DNA of 64,000 bases. Origin: Synechocystis sp. PCC 7509 (GTDB lineage Bacteria > Cyanobacteriota > Cyanobacteriia > Cyanobacteriales > Chroococcidiopsidaceae). The translations under genes were made by a program, and so were the position numbers. The stretch is from positions 1,569,193 to 1,633,192 of the forward strand of contig NZ_ALVU02000001.1 in assembly GCF_000332075.2 (NCBI RefSeq). Reading direction: 5' to 3'. This document shows, piece after piece, positions 43,773 to 53,210 of this stretch. Below the pieces are notes generated by a model. The model did not search any database and was not told where the DNA came from. It worked only from the letters and a program-made list of their open reading frames with translations. Numbering within the stretch: position 1 is the stretch's first letter; each line of letters starts with the position of its first letter.

Positions 43773-45632
43773 ATGAGCAGTAAAATTAACTTTCAAAAAA
43801 TAGTCGGGCAATCTATAGCAATAATACTTATTCATGGATGTATAGCTGTACAGCAATGTATTGCCCAGCCATTACCTGCAAACTCTGGCATTATTAATGT
43901 CAAAGATTATGGTGCAAAAGGCGATAGTATTACTGATGACACGCAAGCGATTCAAACAGCAATTCAATCAGTAAATCGTAATAACTCCAAACACGTAACA
44001 ATCTATTTTCCTAATGGTACTTATGTAGTTAGCAACTCACTAAAATGGTTAGATAGCCAAGGAAAATGGTGGCCGTATCTAAGTTTTGAAGGTGAAAGTC
44101 AGGCTAAAGCAATTATTAAATTAAAGAATTATGCTCCTGGATACAATGATCCAAATTATGCCAAAGCTGTTATTATTACCGGTTCGCAAAATCCTAAATT
44201 AGATGGTGGTGGCAACGAGGGATTTCGTAATTCTATTTACGATCTAACTGTAGATACGGGAATTGGTAATTTGGGAGCAATAGGAATCGATTATATTGCC
44301 AATAATAAAGGGGCGATTCGTGATGTAATAATTCGCGGACAGGGGAAATACGGTTTAAATTTGTCAAGAGAATGGCCCGGACCAAACTTAATTAAAAATG
44401 TCATTATTGATGGTTTCGACTATGGGATTGCCTCTCTTAATCATTACCAATATGGGATTACTTTTGAACACATTACTTTAACAAACCAAAAGTTGGCTGG
44501 AATTACTAATAAAAATAATGTGTTATCTATCCGGGGCTTGACAAGCATTAATTCTGTCCCAGTAATTCAAAATACATCCAAGTATGGTTTTGTGACCCTA
44601 CTTGATAGCAAATTCAGTGGTGGTTTGTCAACAGTTAGTGCCGTAGAAAATACTGGTACGCTTTATGCACGAAATATAACAACTACAGGTTATCAATCAG
44701 CCATCAAGAACAAAGGCGTTGTCTTGGCAGGTACAACGGTTGCTGAATTTGCTTCTACTCCGTTCCAAAGTTTATTTTCATCACCGCAAACATCTTTAAA
44801 TCTCCCAATCGCAGATCCGCCCTCATTTTCTGAAGATGTCAGTCAATGGGTGAGTGTAACAGCCTTTGGCGCAAAACCTGATGATAACAACGATGATACG
44901 GCAGCAATCCAAAGAGCAATAGATTCAGGTAAATCAACGGTTTACTTTCCTACAGGAGTTTATAACATCAGTAGTACCTTGCGCATCCGCAATAATGTTA
45001 GAAAGCTGATGGGGATGGAGTCGTTTTTGAAGCCGAGAGTAAATCAGATTATGCCTAGCCCAGCCATCCGATTTGAGCCAGGTAATTATGATGGTGTAAC
45101 AGTCGAACGCCTTAATGTTAAAGGTGTGTGGGAGCATTCATCTCCCCAAACATTAGTTTTGCGTGATTGCGCTTATGGTAGTTATCAAGGTAGCGTGGGT
45201 GCAGGTTCGCTGTTTGGCGAAAATGTCATGATTGGTAAGTGGCAGTTTTCGCCAGGTCAAAAAGTTTGGCTACGACAGTTAAATACAGAGTTTACAAATG
45301 CGACTCGGCTAATCAATAACGGAGCCAAGTTGTGGATATTAGGGATTAAAACCGAAGATCCCTATACCGTTATAGAAACAAAAGGAGGGGGACAAACAGA
45401 AGTATTGGGTGGTTTACTATATCCTGGTCATGGTAATGTCGTTCCTACTACTGACGTAGCTTTAGTTAACAATGAATCTCAAGTTTCTTTTGTTTACGCA
45501 ACCGCCGCCGATGCGACGAATCAAGATTATACGATCCATGTTCAGACAACAAAAAACGGAGTCACAAAAACTTTAAGAAAAAGTGCTGTTCCCTCTCGTG
45601 GTAATGGCTCTGTTATTTTATATCGTGACTAA
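43773..45632 (+). CDS. secreted beta-helix protein, pectate-lyase-3 type
   Basis: 619 residues with a signal peptide ending near IAQPLPA (about residue 36). Two copies of the pectate-lyase-3/GH28-related opening are seen: IINVKDYGAKGDSITDDTQA (near residue 40) and WVSVTAFGAKPDDNNDDTAA (near 360), each followed by a TIYFPNGTYVVS-type segment. The rest is a right-handed parallel beta-helix with many Asn/Gly turns. Such proteins cut or edit extracellular polysaccharide. It ends 8 bp from a convergent paralogue. Substrate unknown; the surrounding capsule genes suggest the cell's own polymer. Confidence 0.82.
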   Translation: MSSKINFQKIVGQSIAIILIHGCIAVQQCIAQPLPANSGIINVKDYGAKGDSITDDTQAIQTAIQSVNRNNSKHVTIYFPNGTYVVSNSLKWLDSQGKWWPYLSFEGESQAKAIIKLKNYAPGYNDPNYAKAVIITGSQNPKLDGGGNEGFRNSIYDLTVDTGIGNLGAIGIDYIANNKGAIRDVIIRGQGKYGLNLSREWPGPNLIKNVIIDGFDYGIASLNHYQYGITFEHITLTNQKLAGITNKNNVLSIRGLTSINSVPVIQNTSKYGFVTLLDSKFSGGLSTVSAVENTGTLYARNITTTGYQSAIKNKGVVLAGTTVAEFASTPFQSLFSSPQTSLNLPIADPPSFSEDVSQWVSVTAFGAKPDDNNDDTAAIQRAIDSGKSTVYFPTGVYNISSTLRIRNNVRKLMGMESFLKPRVNQIMPSPAIRFEPGNYDGVTVERLNVKGVWEHSSPQTLVLRDCAYGSYQGSVGAGSLFGENVMIGKWQFSPGQKVWLRQLNTEFTNATRLINNGAKLWILGIKTEDPYTVIETKGGGQTEVLGGLLYPGHGNVVPTTDVALVNNESQVSFVYATAADATNQDYTIHVQTTKNGVTKTLRKSAVPSRGNGSVILYRD

Positions 45633-45640
45633 CACTTTAG

Positions 45641-47641
45641 TTACTTCTTATCCGCAATAAAGCCTGTATACAAAGGTACGCTTGCCCCTTCTCCCCGACT
45701 AGGAACGTTTTTACTAGCAAGTTGCCGCCACTGACCGCGCCGACGCTCTTTTACTTGGACTGCGTACTTTTGCCCACTTATAGCATAGCTGACCGCCAAG
45801 CGCCCCTCATCGTTAATGAAGGCGGGTATGCTGGCAGGGACGTTATGCAACGGGTATAATAGCGCTCCCAATAACTCTGTTGTGCCACCTACGGTTTCGA
45901 TCGCCGTCACCTTGCCTTCGGTCTTCATGCCTAAAATCCAAACAGTTCCACCGTGATTTTGAACTAATGGTACTTTGCCAAACTCGGCGTTAAGTTGACG
46001 CGCCCAAACCTTTTGGGGACTGTTGATTTGATAAGGAGAGCCGATCGCATCTTCTACAAATAACTTGCCTGTACCGTTGCTAGTGTTGCGGTAGCCGCCA
46101 ATATCTATGTGTCGCATCGCCAAGGTTTGGGGGGAAGCGTGTTCGACAATCCCACCAATCCGTAAATGTTCGAGAATGGTGGGATTAGTGCTGTTGCCTT
46201 CAAAGCGAATTAATGTATTACCTTTAAAGCCCTTTTTCTTTGTAAGTGATGCTTGCATACCTAGGAACTTACGGACTTTGCCTCGGAGAATAATTGTTTG
46301 TCCCACATGATATTGACCTCTGGGCAGATAGACGATCGCGTGATTGGAGTCGATGGCGGCTTGAATTGCTTGGGCATCATCGTTTGAGCGATCATCGGGG
46401 GTAGCGCCGCCAGATACAACGTTCTTCCACTGGCGGAAGTCATTGCTATGAAACTCTGGTGTCTCCTCAATCGGCAACAAAAGCGATCGCCCTGGGCTAT
46501 CAGACAAACTTGCTACTTTTTTGGAGGTGTATTCCTCCACTTCGGTCGTTAAGGCATTGGTAGGGATATCTCGGTTGGCTTTGGTGCGATCGTCAACAAC
46601 CTTTCCATAGCCAGTGCTAGTAATATTACGGATAAATATTTTGCCCTTAGTGGCGATCGCGGCGTTATTAGCTGCACCGCCATTGAAATTGCTATCTAAA
46701 AGCGTAATTTGACCATTACTACTAACAGACTCAATGGCTGGTACTGAGTTATTACTGACTAAATCTCGAATGTTCAAAACGTTTTCTTGATTAAAGATGC
46801 CAGCAATCTTTTGATTTTTTAACCTTAAGTGTTCAAAGGTCATGCTGTACTCGTAATTGTCGATCCATACGCCATAATCAAAACCTTCAATACTGGTGTT
46901 TTTCACCAGTGCTGGGCCTGGGGCATAACGTTTCATTAATATTCCGGCGTAGCCTTCGCCCTTCTCTGAACGAATGTTAACGTCTTCAATCGCACCCCGG
47001 TTATTGGCGAGATAATCAATGCCTACTGCTCCGTAGTTGCCGCGCCCTACGTCGATTGTCAAGTTGTAAATTGAATGGCGAAAAGCCCGGTTGCCAGCGC
47101 CGCTAGGGTTAGATTTGGTATCTTTCTCAGAACCAGTTTTGATTACTGCAAGGGGTTTTTTGGGATTGGAGAAAGCGACAAGATCGTTTGCTAGCTTGAT
47201 TACTGTTCCATGACTACTTTCTCCCATCAAAATCATTCCCGCTCGCCACCCATCGCTCCAGCCGCCGCTCCCAATACGGCTTTCTAGTTGATTACTAATG
47301 TTGTACGTGCCTTTAGGAAAATAAATAAATGGTAAAGCCGAGTAGCGTGATTTAGATTTTAGTGCCGTAGCGATCGCTAATTGGATATTCGCTGTGTCGT
47401 CTACGCCATCGTTAGGCTTGGCTTCATAATCCGTCACGTTGAAAATGCCCGCATCAGGGGGGAATTGGAGGTCTGGCTTTAGTTGCTGGACAATCTTACT
47501 GTTTGCTTTTCCTATTTTTCCCGCCGGATTAGAGTTGCTGATAGGCTCGCTGTTATTGGTTATCTGCTCAATTTTATTGTGCGTCACCACCACAGCACTT
47601 ACTAGCAATAGACTAAAAGTTAGCAACCATAACTTAAACAT
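45641..47641 (-). CDS. secreted beta-helix protein, paralogue of the preceding gene
   Basis: 666 residues. The N-terminal hydrophobic stretch (LWLLTFSLLLVSAVVVTHNK) is a signal peptide or anchor, followed by a linker. It shares the same two-block layout as the convergent gene: GIFNVTDYEAKPNDGVDDTA then FIYFPKGTYNIS, and VSGGATPDDRSNDDAQAI then VYLPRGQYHVGQ. Shared segments such as VRKFLGMQASL against VRKLMGMESFL show common descent. The gene lies 56 bp after the Wzc-like kinase on the same strand, so it is probably cotranscribed with capsule genes. Confidence 0.82.
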   Translation of the reverse strand: MFKLWLLTFSLLLVSAVVVTHNKIEQITNNSEPISNSNPAGKIGKANSKIVQQLKPDLQFPPDAGIFNVTDYEAKPNDGVDDTANIQLAIATALKSKSRYSALPFIYFPKGTYNISNQLESRIGSGGWSDGWRAGMILMGESSHGTVIKLANDLVAFSNPKKPLAVIKTGSEKDTKSNPSGAGNRAFRHSIYNLTIDVGRGNYGAVGIDYLANNRGAIEDVNIRSEKGEGYAGILMKRYAPGPALVKNTSIEGFDYGVWIDNYEYSMTFEHLRLKNQKIAGIFNQENVLNIRDLVSNNSVPAIESVSSNGQITLLDSNFNGGAANNAAIATKGKIFIRNITSTGYGKVVDDRTKANRDIPTNALTTEVEEYTSKKVASLSDSPGRSLLLPIEETPEFHSNDFRQWKNVVSGGATPDDRSNDDAQAIQAAIDSNHAIVYLPRGQYHVGQTIILRGKVRKFLGMQASLTKKKGFKGNTLIRFEGNSTNPTILEHLRIGGIVEHASPQTLAMRHIDIGGYRNTSNGTGKLFVEDAIGSPYQINSPQKVWARQLNAEFGKVPLVQNHGGTVWILGMKTEGKVTAIETVGGTTELLGALLYPLHNVPASIPAFINDEGRLAVSYAISGQKYAVQVKERRRGQWRQLASKNVPSRGEGASVPLYTGFIADKK

Positions 47642-47697
47642 ATTTAAAATTTTAAGTATAGATAGTTCTCTGCCCTTGCTGTCTTTTATGCAGCAGA

Positions 47698-49866
47698 TTA
47701 AGAATTACCCAAATTTTTTCTAGAGTTGAGTGCTAAGGTTTTAGATAGTTTCAAATCTTCACCATTGTAGTAATCTTTTACAGTGTAAGAACTGTAATGA
47801 TTATTGTCAGAACTCATGCCGTTAATCACTAAACCTAGAACATTTTGACCGGAATGCTCTAGAAATTCTTTAGCAGTGGTAGCACTAGCAGAATTTACTA
47901 CTCCAGGGCGAACTACTAATAAAATGCCATCAGCTATCTTACCTAAAATAGCTGCATCGGCTCCAATATTTAAGGCTGGAGTATCAATAATCACAAAATC
48001 ATAACTGTCTGAAAAATGATCTATTAATGAAGTCATGCGCTTAGATTCAAGTAAAGGCATTGGGTTTGGAGGTATAGCTCCCGCCGGAAGTACCGATAAA
48101 TTAGGCATAACTTTTTTAATTGCTGTTTTTAAATCTGCCTTATTGACAAGCACATTACTTAATCCAACTTGATTGACCAAGTTCCAAATTTTATGCTGAG
48201 AAGGCTGGCGTGTATCTGCATCTATTAATAAAACTCTCCGCTCTGATTGAGCCATTGTTACAGCCAAGTTGGCGCATAGGGTTGATTTGCCTTCTTGAGG
48301 TATAGAACTTGTGACGACAACAACTTTTAGTTCTTTGTCAGAACTTAGAAAATTCAAGTTAGCTTGAAATGTTCTGTAGGCTTCACTAATAGATGAACGA
48401 GGCAAATCTCTTGCCACGATTATAGGAATATCTTGATCTAAATCTTTCTTACCAAAAAACGGAATCAACCCCAGCAAAGTACCTCCAAATACTTCCCTTG
48501 CCTCTTTGACTGTTTTGATTGAAGTATCTAGGGCATCTAAAATCAAAGCTGTACCGACTCCCAGCAATATTCCTAATAAAACTCCTAGGGCTATGGTTCT
48601 TTCTTCATTTGCGCCTACAGGTTTTTCTGGAACCTCTGCTACTTCTATCAGCCTAGCGTTTCCAACTACTCGGTTTTCTTCAACTCTAATTTCTTCAAGT
48701 CTACGCAAAAGAGTTTCATAAGTTGATTGGGCTGCTTTTACTTCTCGTTCTAGTTCCCCTTTACGTTGCTTTAATCCAGGTAAAACATTCGCCCGTTGTT
48801 TGTAACTTGCTAGTAAATTAGACAAAGCAGAAACTTGACTTTCTAAACCTAAGCGTTGTGTCTCTAGTTGAACGAGATTTGTAGTAAGTTGTTGTTTAAG
48901 CTGTCCCACCTGCAAGTCTTGGCTTACGGCGTTAGTAGGAGCGCCTATGACTTGTTCAACTCGTCCTTGCAATAGAGATTCTAGAGATGCTTTTTTACTT
49001 TGTAGATCGATTATTTTAGGATGAGTCTCTTGATAGATAGTTAGTCCGGTTGCTAACTGGCTTTCTACTTGCTGTAATTCTTCTACTGCCTTTTGTACGC
49101 CGGGTGATTGGCTAACAGAACTTGCAACTATAGCTTGTTGTGAACCCATGCCCAATAAGTCATTTTGCAATGTTTGAGATTGAGTAGTGGTGTCTGCAAG
49201 TTGAACTTGGGCAGTGCTAAGTTGACTTTCTAAGTTAGCAATTTCTGATACTGCTGACTTGGCTTCGCCTTCCAAATCTACAATACTGTTTTGTTCTTCA
49301 AATCTGCGCAAAAGTTCTTCCGCTTGACGGACTATAGCTTCAGTTTTGGGCAACTGCTTGACAATAAATCGGCGTGCCGTCGCAGCTTCGGAGCGATTAT
49401 CTACTACATTATTAGCCAAGTAAAAATTTACAACTTCGTTGACTGCCAAAGCCGCTACTTTCGGATCGGAGTTTTGATAGGAAATTTCTAGGATGTCCGT
49501 TTTGCCAATTCTGAGTATTTTGAGGTCGTCTAAAAACGCTTGAGGCTTAATGTTTAGATTCAGTGTCGATATAGTTTTGCGGGCGACGGGGGTGGAACGA
49601 ATAAGCTCGATTTCTGTAATTAAAGGGTCGCTTTGCGACCCTACAGAACTTAAACCTCCTATTTCTTCTCCTTGGGTGATGGCAGAAGTAACATTACTTG
49701 ACTTTTTGATTAATATTTTGCCTTTTGCTTCATAGACGGGCTTTTGCAAAAACACATTCAAGAGTGCTAGTCCCACAACACAAGTAAAAATAGCTGTCGC
49801 TGGTAGCCAACGTCTTTGGATGGCTAGTAAATATTGCCGAAAGTCTATGTATTCTGTTGATTTCAC
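47698..49866 (-). CDS. Wzc-like chain-length regulator with tyrosine kinase domain
   Basis: 722 residues. The N-terminal third is a Wzz-type domain with a first membrane helix (WLPATAIFTCVVGLALLNVF), a long periplasmic coiled coil (residues about 170-410), and a second helix (ALGVLLGILLGVGTALIL). The C-terminal domain is a BY-kinase: Walker A VTSSIPQEGKST (about 520), Walker A' VLLIDADTRQPS, Walker B DFVIIDTPAL. The tail has a tyrosine cluster, NHYSSYTVKDYYNGE, for autophosphorylation. It controls polymer length and export. It follows the WecG-type gene by 62 bp. Confidence 0.9.
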   Translation of the reverse strand: MKSTEYIDFRQYLLAIQRRWLPATAIFTCVVGLALLNVFLQKPVYEAKGKILIKKSSNVTSAITQGEEIGGLSSVGSQSDPLITEIELIRSTPVARKTISTLNLNIKPQAFLDDLKILRIGKTDILEISYQNSDPKVAALAVNEVVNFYLANNVVDNRSEAATARRFIVKQLPKTEAIVRQAEELLRRFEEQNSIVDLEGEAKSAVSEIANLESQLSTAQVQLADTTTQSQTLQNDLLGMGSQQAIVASSVSQSPGVQKAVEELQQVESQLATGLTIYQETHPKIIDLQSKKASLESLLQGRVEQVIGAPTNAVSQDLQVGQLKQQLTTNLVQLETQRLGLESQVSALSNLLASYKQRANVLPGLKQRKGELEREVKAAQSTYETLLRRLEEIRVEENRVVGNARLIEVAEVPEKPVGANEERTIALGVLLGILLGVGTALILDALDTSIKTVKEAREVFGGTLLGLIPFFGKKDLDQDIPIIVARDLPRSSISEAYRTFQANLNFLSSDKELKVVVVTSSIPQEGKSTLCANLAVTMAQSERRVLLIDADTRQPSQHKIWNLVNQVGLSNVLVNKADLKTAIKKVMPNLSVLPAGAIPPNPMPLLESKRMTSLIDHFSDSYDFVIIDTPALNIGADAAILGKIADGILLVVRPGVVNSASATTAKEFLEHSGQNVLGLVINGMSSDNNHYSSYTVKDYYNGEDLKLSKTLALNSRKNLGNS

Positions 49867-49928
49867 AAAAGTATTTGTAGTTAAATAAAGTACTTAGAAA
49901 TTTGCACCCAAGCGCGATCGCTCTATAG

Positions 49929-50804
49929 TTAGCTTTTTTCTCCTATTTTTAGCATATTTATTGCTTGGTATTTTGAAGCTACTAGCTGTCTTACACTCAA
50001 CCATAGGAAAGGCGGAATTGTGAAGGCATATCGTCTCCAAAGTCTACGCGGTTCTTGAATTAATCTGTACAACCATTCCAATCCTAAGTTCTGTATCCAT
50101 AAAGGCGCTTTTTTGTGAATTCCCGCCAGTACGGGGAAAACTCCTCCTAGCCCAATCATTACCGCCTGAATTTTATCTTTATGTTCGGACATCCATATTT
50201 CTTGTTTAGGGCATCCCAAGGACACTAATACTAACTTTGCTTTACTTTGGTTGATTTTTTGCACGATCGCCTCATCCTCAGTAGGTGTCAAAGGTCTAAA
50301 AGGTAGTGAAACCATATCGGCAATTTCTAGGCTAGGAAATTGCTGTTTTAAATTCGCTCTCATTTTTTTCAGTATTGATTCTTCAGAGCCTAGGAAGAAA
50401 ATACTAATATTTTGCTTGGTCGCAAGTCGGCATAACTCCATCAATACATCCATTCCAGCCACGCGATTTTGCTGGCGAATCCCCATTAATTTCATCATCC
50501 AAACTAAGGGCATTCCATCTGGGGCAACCATATCTGCCTTTTTTAAAATCAAGGAAAACTCTGATTTCCAATACGCTTCCATTAGCATATGAACATTGGC
50601 AACACAAATAAATCTACTTTCATAATTACTAGCCCATTCTAGTATTGTTTTTATCTGTGTATCAAATGATAACGCCGTCACCGGAGAACCGAGTAAGTTG
50701 ACAATGGGCTTGACTGAGTCCGCGTTTTCGTCCTCTTTTTTCAGGTCTAAAAACTGTTGTGAATTTCCATCATTTAATTTTTTTGTATCAATTTTTGCCA
50801 TCAC
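49929..50804 (-). CDS. WecG/TagA/CpsF family glycosyltransferase (GT26)
   Basis: 291 residues. The family signature is complete: VNLLGSPVTALSFDTQIKTI, then ICVANVHMLMEAY, KADMVAPDGMPLVWMMKLMG, and LVSLGCPKQEIWMSEHKDKI with GLGGVFPVLAG. Members add a sugar such as N-acetylmannosamine(uronic acid) to a lipid-linked precursor early in wall or capsule polymer synthesis. The C-terminal half shows basic/aromatic residues for membrane contact. It is the first gene of the WecG-Wzc-beta-helix unit, with an AT-rich leader of 870 bp behind it. Confidence 0.92.
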   Translation of the reverse strand: MMAKIDTKKLNDGNSQQFLDLKKEDENADSVKPIVNLLGSPVTALSFDTQIKTILEWASNYESRFICVANVHMLMEAYWKSEFSLILKKADMVAPDGMPLVWMMKLMGIRQQNRVAGMDVLMELCRLATKQNISIFFLGSEESILKKMRANLKQQFPSLEIADMVSLPFRPLTPTEDEAIVQKINQSKAKLVLVSLGCPKQEIWMSEHKDKIQAVMIGLGGVFPVLAGIHKKAPLWIQNLGLEWLYRLIQEPRRLWRRYAFTIPPFLWLSVRQLVASKYQAINMLKIGEKS

Positions 50805-51678
50805 TTTCCCTCACTCTAATCAACTTAAAGTCACAAAGAACCAAACTATAAAGACATTTACAAATTAAAGTCTTGTATGAAAAAATACCTAAAAGCTCAA
50901 TATTCCTACAGCTTTTTAGAGGCTTGAATCGATCATGGATTATCTTCAAGTCCGGTCAGGAGTAGAATCTCATTAACTTTTATTTACATTATCTATGCAT
51001 AGTAATCACTTAGGTAGTTGTTCAATTTTAATGTTTGAAATTTAGCAATTGAGGTCTAAATCCATAAAAATCAATGCCAAACAGAAATTTTACTAATTCT
51101 GGTGCAGTGTATATTAATTTTTTTAAATAAAGTGTTTATTTTTATACAAAAAATATGAATCTCTCAATCGAGATGATTATAATATGCAGTATAAAAAAAT
51201 ACATCAATAAATTTTATATTGAAGTATGTTATTGACTATCGATAGATTTATTTTTGGGAAATTTTACTGTGTCAAGTTTTCAAAATTTACAAGGGCTGTT
51301 GCTATGCTTATATTGTTATTTGGCTATCAATGTTAATTGGTTATCTTAGAATTTAATCGCTATAATTTGGCTTAATTAAAATTACATAAGCTTTTTTGTT
51401 ATTAAGTATATAAAATTACTCAAAATTAAAAATAAAAACTGTAACTAGATATAAAGCTGCTAAAGCAGAATAGAGGAACAAGAGCGATCGCCCAATTTTA
51501 GGATCGTTTGACAGTGAGAACAACAGTTAACTTCTCTCTTTTTTTAGTTATTGCTAGTCTTTTGGTGACTTTTTTCTAGATTTTAATTTTTTCAGTGGTA
51601 AAGAACTGATAAGATCCGGCTACCCTAAAAAGGAATCAACCCTTACTAAACTCATAGTGCATTAACCCGTTAAATTTT
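50805..51678. other. AT-rich intergenic region upstream of gnd
   Basis: 874 bp between divergent genes with no credible reading frame. Very AT-rich with several A/T runs; one HIP1 octamer at about 51483. I find no tRNA, known RNA or repeat. It should contain promoters for gnd and the WecG-type gene. Confidence 0.55.
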
Positions 51679-53175
51679 ATGGCACAACAAAGTTTTGGCG
51701 TAATTGGTCTAGCAGTTATGGGTGAAAACCTAGCGCTAAATGTCGAGCGTAATGGCTTCCCAATCTCCGTTTATAATCGGACTCCCGAAAAAACCGATGC
51801 TTTCATGCACACGCGGGCGCAAGGCAAAAATGTCCACGCTGCTTACTCCCTTGAGGATTTTGTCGCTTCTTTGGAGCGTCCGCGCAAAATCTTAATTATG
51901 GTTAAAGCGGGTGCGCCCGTAGATGGTGTTATCGACGGGCTTAAACCCTTACTCGATGAAGGTGACATCATTATTGACGGCGGTAATTCTCTGTATGATG
52001 ATACTGCCCGTCGTACCCGCGAACTTGAGCCAATGGGCTTTAGATTTATTGGTATGGGTGTTAGTGGTGGCGAAGAAGGGGCTTTAAATGGCCCTAGCAT
52101 GATGCCGGGAGGCACAAAAAGCTCTTACGAGTTTCTAGAGCCAATTTTAACTAAAATCGCCGCTCAGGTAGAGGATGGCCCTTGTGTAACTTATATTGGC
52201 CCTGGTGGCGCTGGTCACTATGTCAAAATGGTCCACAATGGCATTGAGTACGGCGATATGCAGCTAATTGCGGAAGCTTACGACCTATTGAAAAATACTT
52301 TAGGTCTAAATCATCAGCAGTTACACGAAATTTTTGCGGAGTGGAATAAAACCGACGAACTCAATTCATTTTTAATTGAGATTACCGCCGATATTTTTAG
52401 ATACATTGACACTGATACAAATCAACCTTTGGTAGATTTGATTATGGATGCCGCCGGACAAAAAGGTACAGGACGCTGGACGGTACAAAGTGCTTTAGAA
52501 CTTGGGGTGTGTATTCCCACGATGACGGCGGCGGTTAATGCCCGGATTATGTCTTCCTACAAAAAAGAGCGGGTGTCAGCTTCGCAAATTCTTACCGGCC
52601 CGACAGGTAAATATGAGGGAGACTCAAAAGCGTTTATTGATGCTATCCGCGATGCTCTCTACTGCTCTAAAATCTGTTCTTACGCTCAAGGAATGGCGCT
52701 ATTAAGTACGGCATCTAAAGAGTATTCCTACGATTTGAATTTGAGCGAAATGGCTCGCATTTGGAAAGGTGGCTGTATTATTCGGGCGGGATTTTTGGGT
52801 AAAATTCAAAGTGCTTTTATCGAAAACCCAGCGCTACCTAACTTGCTGCTTGCGCCAGAATTTAGACAGACAATTTTGGATAGACAAACCGCTTGGCGGG
52901 AAGTTTTATCATCGGCGGCAAAATTAGGGATTCCTGTCCCAGCTTTTAGCGCCTCTTTAGACTACTTTGATAGTTATAGACGCGATCGCTTACCTCAAAA
53001 TCTTACTCAAGCTCAACGGGACTATTTCGGCGCTCATACCTATGAGCGCACTGATAAAGAGGGCTTTTTCCATACCGAATGGACGCAATTTTCGGAAGAC
53101 TCGGTACAAACTTCGACTCCAGAGCAAATGCAAGCGGATCAGGCGACTACTCCCCCAACTTCTACCTCTGTGTAA
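51679..53175 (+). CDS. gnd: 6-phosphogluconate dehydrogenase, decarboxylating
   Basis: 498 residues. NADP site GVIGLAVMGENLALNVERNG at the N-terminus; substrate site in GPGGAGHYVKMVHNGIEYGD (Lys and His-Asn-Gly-Ile-Glu-Tyr), and DAAGQKGTGRWTVQSALELG. It makes ribulose 5-phosphate, CO2 and NADPH in the oxidative pentose phosphate pathway, used at night and under stress. The last ~25 residues are a low-complexity Thr/Pro/Gln tail. It stands alone and is followed by a palindromic terminator. Confidence 0.95.
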   Translation: MAQQSFGVIGLAVMGENLALNVERNGFPISVYNRTPEKTDAFMHTRAQGKNVHAAYSLEDFVASLERPRKILIMVKAGAPVDGVIDGLKPLLDEGDIIIDGGNSLYDDTARRTRELEPMGFRFIGMGVSGGEEGALNGPSMMPGGTKSSYEFLEPILTKIAAQVEDGPCVTYIGPGGAGHYVKMVHNGIEYGDMQLIAEAYDLLKNTLGLNHQQLHEIFAEWNKTDELNSFLIEITADIFRYIDTDTNQPLVDLIMDAAGQKGTGRWTVQSALELGVCIPTMTAAVNARIMSSYKKERVSASQILTGPTGKYEGDSKAFIDAIRDALYCSKICSYAQGMALLSTASKEYSYDLNLSEMARIWKGGCIIRAGFLGKIQSAFIENPALPNLLLAPEFRQTILDRQTAWREVLSSAAKLGIPVPAFSASLDYFDSYRRDRLPQNLTQAQRDYFGAHTYERTDKEGFFHTEWTQFSEDSVQTSTPEQMQADQATTPPTSTSV

Positions 53176-53183
53176 TTAATTTA

Positions 53184-53210
53184 TAGAGACGTTGCACTGC
53201 AACGTCTCTA
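53184..53210. terminator. 27-bp palindrome between gnd and purK
   Basis: TAGAGACGTTGCA, one C, TGCAACGTCTCTA: 13-bp perfect arms. It starts 8 bp after the gnd stop, and its last three bases are the purK stop codon on the other strand. It can terminate both transcripts. GAGACGTTGCAACGTCTC-type palindromes recur widely in cyanobacterial intergenic DNA. Confidence 0.75.

Noticed and set aside
43573-43773. 66-residue frame before the first beta-helix gene
   Set aside because: No ribosome site, no recognisable fold, and it lies in the promoter region of a convincing gene.
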